Shown here piece after piece: positions 1-5,480 of a stretch of 6,831 nt of DNA. The stretch lies in contig JAEYTV010000111.1 of NCBI GenBank assembly GCA_023433855.1, forward strand, positions 1-6,831, in the 5' to 3' direction. The notes beneath the pieces are model-generated. The model was not told the DNA's origin and did not search any database. It saw nothing but the letters and a program-made list of their open reading frames with translations. Positions within the stretch are counted from its first letter, which is position 1, and each line of letters opens with the position of its first letter. The DNA is from Pseudomonadota bacterium. Its GTDB lineage: Bacteria > Pseudomonadota > Alphaproteobacteria > Rhizobiales > Rhizobiaceae. A program made the position numbers and the translations under genes.

Positions 1-227
1 CGCAGCTTGTCGAGCGCCTCGCGCTCGGTCAGCGCCGGGCCCCAGGCAAGCGGGACGGACTGGCGGATCGAAGACGGGACAGTTGCGTCGATCAGCTCGT
101 CGAGCGTGGGATAACCGACCACCTTCAGCATCTCTGCCATTTCGGAAGGCGAGGGCCCGATGTGGCGGCGGTTGGCGAAGTCGTATGGCTGGTAATCGGT
201 AAAGTGGAAATCGGTGCTGTCGCTCAT
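1..227 (-). CDS. gcvP: Glycine dehydrogenase (decarboxylating), P-protein, N-terminal fragment
   Basis: This is the start of the P-protein of the glycine cleavage system, the pyridoxal-phosphate enzyme that decarboxylates glycine and passes the aminomethyl group to the lipoyl arm of GcvH. Only 75 codons plus two bases lie in the window; the full protein is normally about 950 residues, so the catalytic lysine is outside. The visible part begins [20 protein letters not shown] and continues with the family-typical RHIGPS segment and a helix around [19 protein letters not shown]. The ATG at 227-225 overlaps the gcvH stop as ATGA, which suggests translational coupling, and AAGGA lies 9 nt upstream inside gcvH. 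It is the third gene of gcvT-gcvH-gcvP and should share the riboswitch-controlled transcript. The identification rests on the N-terminal sequence plus operon position. Confidence 0.93.
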   Translation of the reverse strand, partial: MSDSTDFHFTDYQPYDFANRRHIGPSPSEMAEMLKVVGYPTLDELIDATVPSSIRQSVPLAWGPALTEREALDKL

Positions 228-586
228 CCGATCAGGTCCTTGTAGGCAGATTCGTCAAGCAAGGCATCGGCATCGGCCGGGTTCTTTAGCTTCAGCTTGA
301 AGAACCAGGCGGCACCCTGCGGATCGGAATTGACGAGCGAGGGGTCGTCGACGATCGCCTGATTAACCTCGGTAACCTCGCCATCGAGCGGCGCATAGAC
401 ATCTGAGGCAGCCTTGACCGATTCGACGGTCGCAGCGTTGCCGTCCTTGGTGAGTTCGGCGCCAACCTCGGGCAGCTCCACGAAGACCAGATCGCCGAGT
501 TGCTCGGCGGCGTGCTGGGTTATCCCGACTGTGGCGACATCGCCCTCGAGCTTCAGCCATTCGTGTTCGGCAGTAAACTTCAGCAT
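224..586 (-). CDS. gcvH: Glycine cleavage system H protein (lipoyl carrier)
   Basis: GcvH is the small lipoylated shuttle of the glycine cleavage complex. It carries the aminomethyl intermediate from GcvP to GcvT and is reoxidised by lipoamide dehydrogenase. The 120-residue length is normal for a bacterial H protein. It opens with the typical [20 protein letters not shown], followed by the [14 protein letters not shown] strand region. The lipoylation site is Lys58 in [12 protein letters not shown], followed by the conserved DGEVTEVN turn and a C-terminal [10 protein letters not shown] segment, so all parts of the fold appear intact. The ATG at 586 has GGAG 6 nt upstream. It lies 18 nt after gcvT and overlaps gcvP by 4 nt, so it is the middle gene of a tight operon. 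Confidence 0.98.
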   Translation of the reverse strand: MLKFTAEHEWLKLEGDVATVGITQHAAEQLGDLVFVELPEVGAELTKDGNAATVESVKAASDVYAPLDGEVTEVNQAIVDDPSLVNSDPQGAAWFFKLKLKNPADADALLDESAYKDLIG

Positions 587-604
587 GATGTTCTCCGGAG
601 GATT

Positions 605-1741
605 TTAGCGTTTATAGCTAGGCTTGACGAAGGGAAGGGCGGTGACGGTGAGGGGCAGATATTTGCCCCGTACTTCCGCGAAGACGCGAGTGCCGGGTTC
701 AGCGAGGGACGCAGGGACGTAGCCCATTGCAATCGGCCCGCCGACTGACGGACCGAAGGTTCCCGAGGTGACTTCACCGATCGGTGACTCCGGGGAATCT
801 TCGGCGAACAGGCCGGCAGGGGCGCGCACCGGGGCCTTGCCTTCCGGCTTCAAACCGACGCGGCGGCGGACGGGCCCTTGAGCCAGGTCTTCCTCTACGC
901 GCTGCGCACCAGGATACCCCCCGGCGCGCGTCCCTCCTGGGCGGCGCACCTTCTGGATCGCCCATTCAAGCGAGGCTTCGATGGGCGAGGTGGTGGTATC
1001 GATGTCGTTGCCGTAGAGGCAAAGCCCTGCTTCGAGACGCAACGAATCACGGGCGCCAAGGCCTACCGGCTCGCAATGCGGATCTTCCAGAAGGGCCTTC
1101 ACGATCTGCTCGGCCTCGGCGGCGGGAATCGAGATTTCGAAGCCGTCCTCGCCGGAATAGCCCGAGCGGGAGATGATGCATGGAACGTCGTGCAACAGCG
1201 CGTCGCGAATGTCCATAAACGTCATGTCGACGACATCGGGCCAGAGGGCCGCCAGAACCTCTTCAGCGCGGGGACCTTGCAGGGCGACAAGAGCGCGGTC
1301 TTCGATCAACTCGACGTCGCAACCGGTCAGGTTGGCCCGCATATGGGCGACGTCCCTATCCTTGCAGGCGGCGTTGACGATGACGAAAAGATGGTCGCCG
1401 CGATTGGCGATCATCAGGTCGTCGAGAATGCCGCCGTTGTCGTCGGTGAAGAAGCCGTAACGCTGGCGGTCGGATTTCAGGCCGAGGATGTCGACAGGCA
1501 CCAGCTTTTCGAGGGCGAGGGCCGTATCTTCATACGAGCCGTCCTTCGCCTTCACAACAATCTGGCCCATGTGGGAGACGTCAAACAGGCCTGCGGCCGA
1601 GCGGGTATGGAGATGCTCCTTCAGCACGCCCGCCGGATATTGCACCGGCATGTCATAACCAGCGAAGGGAACCATTTTCGCGCCGAGTGACAGATGGAGC
1701 GCATGCAATGGGGTCTGCTTGAGAAGGGTCTGCTCGTCCAA
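605..1741 (-). CDS. gcvT: Glycine cleavage system T protein (aminomethyltransferase)
   Basis: GcvT moves the methylene carbon from lipoyl-bound aminomethyl to tetrahydrofolate, releasing ammonia and giving 5,10-methylene-THF. The 378-residue protein shows the family landmarks in order: TPLHALHLSLGAKMVPFAGY (10-29), GLFDVSHMGQ (51-60), GGILDDLMIAN (103-113, with the acidic pair associated with catalysis and folate binding), SRSGYSGEDGFEIS (191-204), GLGARDSLRLEAGLCLYGND (227-246), EWAIQK (259-264), RRRVGL followed by EGKAPVR, and the C-terminal VTSGTFGPSVGGPIAMGYV. The start is TTG at 1741-1739, with GGAGG (1751-1747) 5 nt upstream. The ATG further upstream at 1789 hits a stop after four codons, so TTG is the best choice. 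A short stretch near residues 277-288 (GAQRVEEDLAQG) is less family-like, but length is kept and the frame is open. It is the first gene of the riboswitch-led operon. Confidence 0.97.
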   Translation of the reverse strand: MDEQTLLKQTPLHALHLSLGAKMVPFAGYDMPVQYPAGVLKEHLHTRSAAGLFDVSHMGQIVVKAKDGSYEDTALALEKLVPVDILGLKSDRQRYGFFTDDNGGILDDLMIANRGDHLFVIVNAACKDRDVAHMRANLTGCDVELIEDRALVALQGPRAEEVLAALWPDVVDMTFMDIRDALLHDVPCIISRSGYSGEDGFEISIPAAEAEQIVKALLEDPHCEPVGLGARDSLRLEAGLCLYGNDIDTTTSPIEASLEWAIQKVRRPGGTRAGGYPGAQRVEEDLAQGPVRRRVGLKPEGKAPVRAPAGLFAEDSPESPIGEVTSGTFGPSVGGPIAMGYVPASLAEPGTRVFAEVRGKYLPLTVTALPFVKPSYKR

Positions 1742-1812
1742 GGACGCCTCCAGGTTTTGGCGAATTACGCCGGCTCAATTCTGGCGCATGGCTGCGCCCG
1801 TGTTCGAGCCCC
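1742..1812 (-). promoter_or_regulatory. Leader linking glycine riboswitch to gcvT (putative expression platform, RBS)
   Basis: This 71-nt stretch lies between the second glycine aptamer and the gcvT TTG. It holds a perfect 6-bp hairpin with a 4-nt loop (1798-1783, GGCGCA/TGCGCC), a second small hairpin GGCG-TAATT-CGCC (about 1771-1759), and the ribosome binding site GGAGG (1751-1747). No hairpin followed by a run of T is present, so an intrinsic terminator platform is not supported. Control of ribosome access is the more likely mode, which is an inference. I did not find a clear anti-Shine-Dalgarno partner within the aptamers. Confidence 0.5.
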
Positions 1813-1873
1813 CTCTGTCCTTGTCGCCTGAGATTGTTATCCCTTCGGCGAGCCTTGCGGCTTCTCTCCAGAG
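1813..1873 (-). promoter_or_regulatory. Glycine riboswitch aptamer II
   Basis: This is the second aptamer, nearer to gcvT. P1 is CTCTG (1873-1869) with CAGAG (1817-1813), the same P1 sequence as many published glycine aptamers. P3 is AGCC-GCAA-GGCT with a GNRA tetraloop. The core GCCGAAGGGATAACAATCTC begins near 1849, followed by AGGCGACAAGGAC. It is shorter than aptamer I but has all core blocks. Confidence 0.92.
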
Positions 1874-1883
1874 TCCTGTCGGC

Positions 1884-1961
1884 CTCGCTGGTCCTTTTGC
1901 CTGAGAGTTTCCGGGGCGGTTGCTCCTTCGGCACCGCATCGAAGCGGCTTCTCCCAGCGAG
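1884..1961 (-). promoter_or_regulatory. Glycine riboswitch aptamer I
   Basis: This is the first, promoter-proximal aptamer. P1 is 8 bp: CTCGCTGG (1961-1954) pairs with CCAGCGAG (1891-1884). The P3 hairpin is CCGC-TTCGAT-GCGG. The conserved core GCCGAAGGAGCAA begins at 1932, followed by CTCTCAGGCAAAAGGACC closing back to P1. The core is unbroken, so glycine binding is expected. Confidence 0.92.
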
Positions 1962-1971
1962 TATTGGCGTC

Positions 1972-1999
1972 ATTATCGACCTCGCCCTGGTTTTGGCAA
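1972..1999 (-). promoter_or_regulatory. Putative sigma70-type promoter of the gcv operon
   Basis: TTGCCA (1999-1994) and GATAAT (1977-1972), each matching 5 of 6 consensus bases, are separated by 16 bp. A start site about 7 nt downstream would fall near 1965, just before P1 of aptamer I at 1961. The position, pointing directly into the riboswitch, supports the call more than the sequence match alone. No experimental start site is known from the sequence. Confidence 0.6.
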
Positions 2000-2140
2000 G
2001 GGCTGAACGTCGCTGCGAACAAGATTTCTGTCGCAAGATGGTGAAGAGGAGTTTGGCGACCATCGCCACTAGCGGAATGATCGCATGTCGTGGGTTGTTC
2101 AGGCAGCGTGACCGTCGGCGTTATCACCGCGGGCGAGCTT

Positions 2141-2419
2141 CTATTCGTCTAGATCCCGATAGGCAGACTGAACCTGCTCGTAAGTAGCTTGGTGACGCGG
2201 ACCGTTTCCGGTCGTCAGAAGATCGAGGGATAAGGCGGCTGCCGGGATCATCGGGACAATGTCGCCGGGGTCACCCGCGTTCTGCGCACGACGGGCATTC
2301 CGATCCGCGTCCGACTTGATGTCGGCCACCTGGTCTTTAGACGACAACCGGCGCGGCGGCTTCAACGCTTCCATGGCGATGGCGGCCGTACTTGCCGATA
2401 TGCTAACCACCAATGTCAT
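2141..2419 (-). CDS. Small putative exported protein, unknown function
   Basis: This is a 92-residue open frame outside any larger gene, and I do not assign it a function. The first 15 or so residues (MTLVVSISASTAAIAMEALK) look like a short hydrophobic segment, possibly a signal sequence, although the usual N-terminal positive charge is absent. The mature part is polar and charged (RRLSSKDQVADIKSDADRNA) and ends in YRDLDE. A conserved-looking block is GDIVPMIPAAALSLDLLTTG. It has no cysteine. The ATG at 2419 is preceded directly by an in-frame TGA, so no longer start is possible; GGTGAG lies 4 nt upstream. It is divergent from crcB and points toward the gcv operon. I see no terminator after its stop, so read-through toward gcvT is possible. 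It resembles rhizobial conserved hypothetical proteins from memory, not from a search. Confidence 0.6.
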   Translation of the reverse strand: MTLVVSISASTAAIAMEALKPPRRLSSKDQVADIKSDADRNARRAQNAGDPGDIVPMIPAAALSLDLLTTGNGPRHQATYEQVQSAYRDLDE

Positions 2420-2540
2420 TCAGCTCACCGTTCGTCTCCCTAGAGAATCACGTAAGGGCTGGACCATTTCGCCGTCTTTAAAGAATTCGTTCGACTTTTA
2501 TCAGTTTGGCGTTTTCTGCAGGGATTGATAGGGATTCGAC
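2420..2540. promoter_or_regulatory. Divergent intergenic region between the small exported protein and crcB
   Basis: This 121-bp gap separates two divergent start codons and must hold at least the promoter for the crcB run. It has an A+T-rich core with CTTTAAAG and CTTTTATCAG (about 2476-2505), the best place for -10 elements, but I find no convincing -35/-10 pair on either strand. The crcB ribosome binding site AGGGA is at 2530-2534. The conserved parts of the fluoride riboswitch are not present. Confidence 0.35.
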
Positions 2541-2918
2541 ATGAACAGCGTATTTCTGGTCGCAGCCGGCGGGGCACTCGGGTCTGTGGGTCGATACCTT
2601 GTCGGTGTCTGGGCACTCCGCCAGTTCGGGCCCGCTTTCCCCTTGGGAACGCTTATCGTAAACATCGTCGGCTCCTTCGCGATCGGTCTTCTGGCCGAGG
2701 TGATAGCCCGCCGCTTCGGTGCGTCCGGAGACCTGCGGCTGTTTCTGATCACCGGCGTTCTTGGCGGGTTCACGACTTTTTCCGCTTTCTCTCTTGACGT
2801 GATCTCACTTATCGAGCGTGGGGCGGCCGCCCAGGGGCTCTTTTACGTGGCTGCGAGCCTCATCCTGTCACTGGCGGCGGTGTTCGCCGGACTGGCATTG
2901 GGGCGGGCAATGCTCTAA
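2541..2918 (+). CDS. crcB: Fluoride efflux channel CrcB (Fluc family)
   Basis: CrcB/Fluc proteins are small inner-membrane channels that form antiparallel dimers and let fluoride leave the cytoplasm. The 125-residue length is typical. Four hydrophobic segments are visible at about 3-23, 33-55, 66-88 and 98-121. Family signatures are GGALGSVGRY (10-19), GTLIVNIVGSF (36-46, with the pore asparagine at 41), and GVLGGFTTFSAFSLD (72-86, holding the phenylalanines that line the ion path and the central TTFS break). The ATG at 2541 has AGGGA 6 nt upstream. It heads the plus-strand run, with the pseudouridine synthase gene 34 nt downstream. No fluoride riboswitch is seen in front, so any fluoride response would need another mechanism. 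The older name "camphor resistance protein" refers to the same family. Confidence 0.96.
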   Translation: MNSVFLVAAGGALGSVGRYLVGVWALRQFGPAFPLGTLIVNIVGSFAIGLLAEVIARRFGASGDLRLFLITGVLGGFTTFSAFSLDVISLIERGAAAQGLFYVAASLILSLAAVFAGLALGRAML

Positions 2919-2952
2919 AGGGCAGAACCGTGCAGGTTAAGAAAGAGTTTTG

Positions 2953-3942
2953 ATGGCAGGCATCGAGCATATCCGCGTCGAGGCGGACGAGGCGGGGATG
3001 CGCCTCGACCGCTGGTTCAAGATCCACTATCCCGGACTGGGCTTCGGGCCGCTGCAGAAGTTGCTGCGGTCCGGCCAGGTGCGTGTCGATGGCGGACGGG
3101 TAAAGAGCGACAGCCGAGTGCAACCGGGGCAGATGGTGCGGGTGCCGCCGCTCAATGTCGACGCCAAGAAGACGGGTCCGATCGCGGGCAGGGATCTGAA
3201 GCATTCCAGCGATTTCGAGCTCCTGTCGCGCATGGTCCTGCATGAAGACGAGAAGGTGATCGTCTTGAACAAACCGGCAGGCCTGGCGGTGCAAGGTGGA
3301 TCTGGCGTCACGCGTCACATTGACCAGATGCTGGATAGCTGGATCAGTCCGAAGGGCGAAAAGCCTCGGCTTGTCCACCGGCTGGACCGCGACACGTCCG
3401 GCGTGCTCGTCATTGCCCGCACACGGGGTGCCGCCCAGAAGCTGACGGCGGCTTTTCGCGAACGCGACACGAAGAAGACCTACTGGTCGCTGGTCAAGGG
3501 CGTGCCGCGCAAGCACGAGGACAAGATCTCCACCTGGTTGGTGAAGGAGCAGACGCCCGAAGGCGACCGCATGCGCATCGCCAAGCATGGCGAGGAGGGG
3601 GCTGATCATGCCGTTTCCTACTACCGCGTTCTCGAGACCGCCGCTCAGACCCTCGCCTGGCTGGAGATGGAACCCTACACCGGCCGCACCCATCAGCTCC
3701 GCGTCCATGCGCTGCATATCGGGCATCCGATCATCGGTGATCCGAAATACTTCGATGACGATCACAACTGGGATTTTCCTGGCGGCATCCAGAAGCGGCT
3801 GCATCTGCATGCCCGGCATATCGACATTCCGCATCCGAGCGGCGGACGGCTAAGGGTCACGGCGCCATTGCCGCCGCACATGGTTCAGAGCTGGAACCTG
3901 CTCGGCTTCGACTTGGAGAACGGGGCGCGAGAAGACGACTGA
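2953..3942 (+). CDS. rluC: RluC/RluD-family large-subunit rRNA pseudouridine synthase
   Basis: It converts specific uridines of 23S rRNA to pseudouridine. RluC of E. coli acts on positions 955, 2504 and 2580, and the exact targets here are inferred. By the numbering from ATG 2953 (329 residues), an N-terminal S4-like RNA-binding domain covers about residues 5-65 (RLDRWFKIHYPGL, then KLLRSGQVRVDGGRV). The catalytic domain follows, with VLNKPAGLAVQGG (104-116), the catalytic motif RLVHRLDRDTSGVLVIAR with aspartate at 145, and PYTGRTHQLRVHALHIGHPI near 237-256. A TTG directly before this ATG could add one residue, and a stop lies four codons further up. The Shine-Dalgarno sequence is weak (AAAGAG). 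RluD-like specificity cannot be excluded. Its TGA overlaps the next start codon by one base. Confidence 0.9.
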   Translation: MAGIEHIRVEADEAGMRLDRWFKIHYPGLGFGPLQKLLRSGQVRVDGGRVKSDSRVQPGQMVRVPPLNVDAKKTGPIAGRDLKHSSDFELLSRMVLHEDEKVIVLNKPAGLAVQGGSGVTRHIDQMLDSWISPKGEKPRLVHRLDRDTSGVLVIARTRGAAQKLTAAFRERDTKKTYWSLVKGVPRKHEDKISTWLVKEQTPEGDRMRIAKHGEEGADHAVSYYRVLETAAQTLAWLEMEPYTGRTHQLRVHALHIGHPIIGDPKYFDDDHNWDFPGGIQKRLHLHARHIDIPHPSGGRLRVTAPLPPHMVQSWNLLGFDLENGAREDD

Positions 3943-4595
3943 TGAAACTCGTATTGTTCGACTGCGACGGCACGCTGGTGGACAGCGCCGCCCTGATCCA
4001 CGAAACCATGCGCCGGACTTTCCACGCATTCGGCAAGGCTGAGCCGACGTTGGCGGCGACCAAGTCGATCATCGGCCTGACGCTCGATATCGCGATCGCT
4101 CGCATGCAAGGCAAGCCGCATGCGGATGACGAGGCGGTGGAAATGATGGCCTATTACAAGTCGCTGTTTGGGGTGGTTCGCAAGGACCTCGGTTTCAGGG
4201 AGCCGCTCTTCGACGGGATCCGCGAGCTAGTCGATACGATCGGGCCACGAGGGGATCTGTTGATCGGAGCGGTGACGGGAAAGTCACGGCGGGGCCTGAA
4301 TCTCGTCATGGAAACCCACCGCTTCGACGATTATTTCGTGGTTGGGCGCACCGCGGACGACTGTCCATCGAAGCCGCACCCGGCCATGGTGACGGAATGC
4401 TGCGACGAGACCGGCGTGACGCCGATCGATACACTTGTCATCGGCGATGCCATTTACGATATGCAGATGGCAAAAGCAGCTGGTGCAACTGCAATCGGCG
4501 TCGCCTGGGGTTATGCTTCGGTGGCCGAACTGAAGGAAGCAGGCGCCGATGCGATCGTTCATCATCCAAGAGAACTGCTTGCCCATATCGGCTGA
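3942..4595 (+). CDS. HAD-superfamily (subfamily IA) phosphatase, phosphoglycolate-phosphatase-like
   Basis: This is a 217-residue cytoplasmic hydrolase of the haloacid dehalogenase superfamily. All four motifs are visible: I, LVLFDCDGTLVDS with nucleophile Asp7 and acid/base Asp9; II, Thr112 in GAVTGKS; III, Lys144 in CPSKPHP; and IV, VIGDAIYDMQMAKAAGA with Mg-binding Asp169 and Asp173. An alpha-helical cap (about 15-85) after motif I makes it subfamily IA, like Gph and PpaX. The substrate cannot be read from sequence: small phosphorylated metabolites such as phosphoglycolate are possible. Its ATG shares one base with the TGA of the pseudouridine synthase gene (TGATG), so the two are probably translationally coupled, and no good Shine-Dalgarno of its own is seen. 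This neighbour pair hints at a constant expression ratio but not at a shared pathway. Confidence 0.92.
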   Translation: MKLVLFDCDGTLVDSAALIHETMRRTFHAFGKAEPTLAATKSIIGLTLDIAIARMQGKPHADDEAVEMMAYYKSLFGVVRKDLGFREPLFDGIRELVDTIGPRGDLLIGAVTGKSRRGLNLVMETHRFDDYFVVGRTADDCPSKPHPAMVTECCDETGVTPIDTLVIGDAIYDMQMAKAAGATAIGVAWGYASVAELKEAGADAIVHHPRELLAHIG

Positions 4596-4631
4596 GGCCG
4601 CAGGCAACAAGGTTCACTGACAGGTTACCGC

Positions 4632-5423
4632 ATGCGCGACATCTTTCCCGATCCTTCCGATATCCTCAGCCATCAGGACCCCTCCCGGCGGGCACAGATC
4701 CAGATGCAAAAGCCGCTGCCGAAACGTTTCTACGATGAGGTATCGGTGGTGGAAGGCGAAGGGGGGCACGCAATCCATCTTGATGGCAAATCCGTCAAGA
4801 CACCGGCCAAGAAGAATCTCACTGCGCCGACCAGACAGCTCGCTGAACTGATCCGGGACGAGTGGGCAAATCAGGTCGAGGTGATCAATCCCGGAACAAT
4901 GCCGGTAACTCGTCTGGTCAATACTGCCATCGATGGTATTGCTCCTGACACACAGCCGGTGTTCGACGACATCCTGCGATTTTCGTCGAGCGACATGCTC
5001 TGCTACCGGGCGGAGTGGCCGGACAATCTCGTCGCGCGCCAGAAGGAGCGGTGGGACCCGATCATTGACTGGGCCGCAAACGAGCTCGGCGCGCGGTTCG
5101 TGCTAATCGAAGGCGTGATGCCGCAAGATCAGCCGAGGGAAGCGATCGCGGCCTTCGCGGCCCGTCTCAGGAAATGTGACACGGCGATCGAGCTAGCTGT
5201 TCTACACACCGTGACGACCCTTACCGGCTCGGCAATCCTGGCATTGGCCTTTGCGGAAGGACAGATCACGGCTGAAGAGGCATGGGACCTTGCCCACCTC
5301 GATGAGGACTGGACCAACGAACATTGGGGTAAGGACGCCGAGGCGGAGCACCGCCGCAGCAAACGTCATGAGGAGCTTCAGGCCGCTGTCGCGATTTTTA
5401 CGGCAGTCCGGCGGCAAGCTTAA
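4632..5423 (+). CDS. ATP12-family chaperone for F1-ATPase assembly
   Basis: This 263-residue protein is a bacterial homologue of mitochondrial Atp12, which binds free F1 alpha subunit until it is built into ATP synthase. Landmarks are KRFYDEVSVV (31-40), LDGKSVKTPAKKNL (50-63), EWANQ (77-81), MPVTRLVNTAIDG (90-102), DMLCYRAEWP (121-130) and the diagnostic C-terminal block around AWDLAHLDEDWTNEHWGKDA (217-236) ending EAEHRR. There is no signal peptide, fitting a cytoplasmic role. The ATG at 4632 is kept because the extra N-terminal residues before KRFY (through RRAQIQM) look like those of rhizobial homologues; an internal Met25 is the alternative. It starts 36 nt after the HAD gene with a weak ribosome site, and is the last gene before a strong terminator. 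The assembly role in bacteria is inferred from the family. Confidence 0.93.
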   Translation: MRDIFPDPSDILSHQDPSRRAQIQMQKPLPKRFYDEVSVVEGEGGHAIHLDGKSVKTPAKKNLTAPTRQLAELIRDEWANQVEVINPGTMPVTRLVNTAIDGIAPDTQPVFDDILRFSSSDMLCYRAEWPDNLVARQKERWDPIIDWAANELGARFVLIEGVMPQDQPREAIAAFAARLRKCDTAIELAVLHTVTTLTGSAILALAFAEGQITAEEAWDLAHLDEDWTNEHWGKDAEAEHRRSKRHEELQAAVAIFTAVRRQA

Positions 5424-5448
5424 GGCTTCTCTAACCGTCGCGGATGCT

Positions 5449-5478
5449 AAATCCGGAGGCATGGTTCTCCGGGTTTTT
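5449..5478 (+). terminator. Rho-independent terminator after the crcB-to-ATP12 run
   Basis: AAATCCGGAG (5449-5458) pairs with CTCCGGGTTT (5467-5476) in a 10-bp stem containing one T-G wobble, with an 8-nt loop. The stem runs into TTTTT (5474-5478). It begins 25 bp after the ATP12 stop. Its end is only two bases before the ATG at 5481. Confidence 0.85.
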
Positions 5479-5480
5479 CA

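Larger units (their letters stand above)
1813..1961 (-). promoter_or_regulatory. Tandem glycine riboswitch upstream of gcvT
   Basis: Two consecutive glycine aptamers on the strand that encodes gcvT, separated by a short linker (about 1883-1874). Each repeats the glycine-aptamer core in the same order: a GGAGA-type segment after P1, a short P3 hairpin, GCCGAAGG, CTCAGGC, then AAGGAC returning into P1. In this class two aptamers in series bind glycine and usually switch on gcv genes, so that glycine induces its own degradation. The gene directly downstream being gcvT fits that role exactly. The downstream region lacks a terminator, which favours translational control here (inference). Confidence 0.95.

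Noticed and set aside
825..960. Possible pair of compensating frameshifts in gcvT near residues 262-306
   Set aside because: The stretch is less family-like, but length and flanking motifs (EWAIQK and RRRVGL) stay in the same frame with normal spacing, so ordinary divergence is enough.
878..1690. 270-codon open frame on the plus strand inside gcvT
   Set aside because: It mirrors gcvT antisense; GcvT family motifs on the other strand are unmistakable across the whole length.
1783..1798. Hairpin in the gcvT leader as an intrinsic terminator
   Set aside because: The stem is good but is followed by AGAATTGAG, not a T-run.
1834..2187. Open frames across the gcv leader on both strands (also 1653-2069 and 1837-2127 minus)
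   Set aside because: They run through the glycine riboswitch and promoter, whose RNA structure explains the sequence conservation; the predicted proteins show no family pattern.
2420..2540. Fluoride riboswitch upstream of crcB
   Set aside because: The conserved GGNGAUGG-type start and CUGAUGAC-type 3' block are both missing.
2501..2773. 90-codon minus-strand frame over the crcB start
   Set aside because: Antisense shadow of CrcB, rich in Arg/Pro/Ser as expected from a reversed membrane-protein frame.
2860..3834. 324-codon open frame on the minus strand opposite the pseudouridine synthase gene
   Set aside because: It lies antisense to a confidently identified enzyme, has no recognisable domain, and is explained by high-GC codon bias leaving the opposite frame open.
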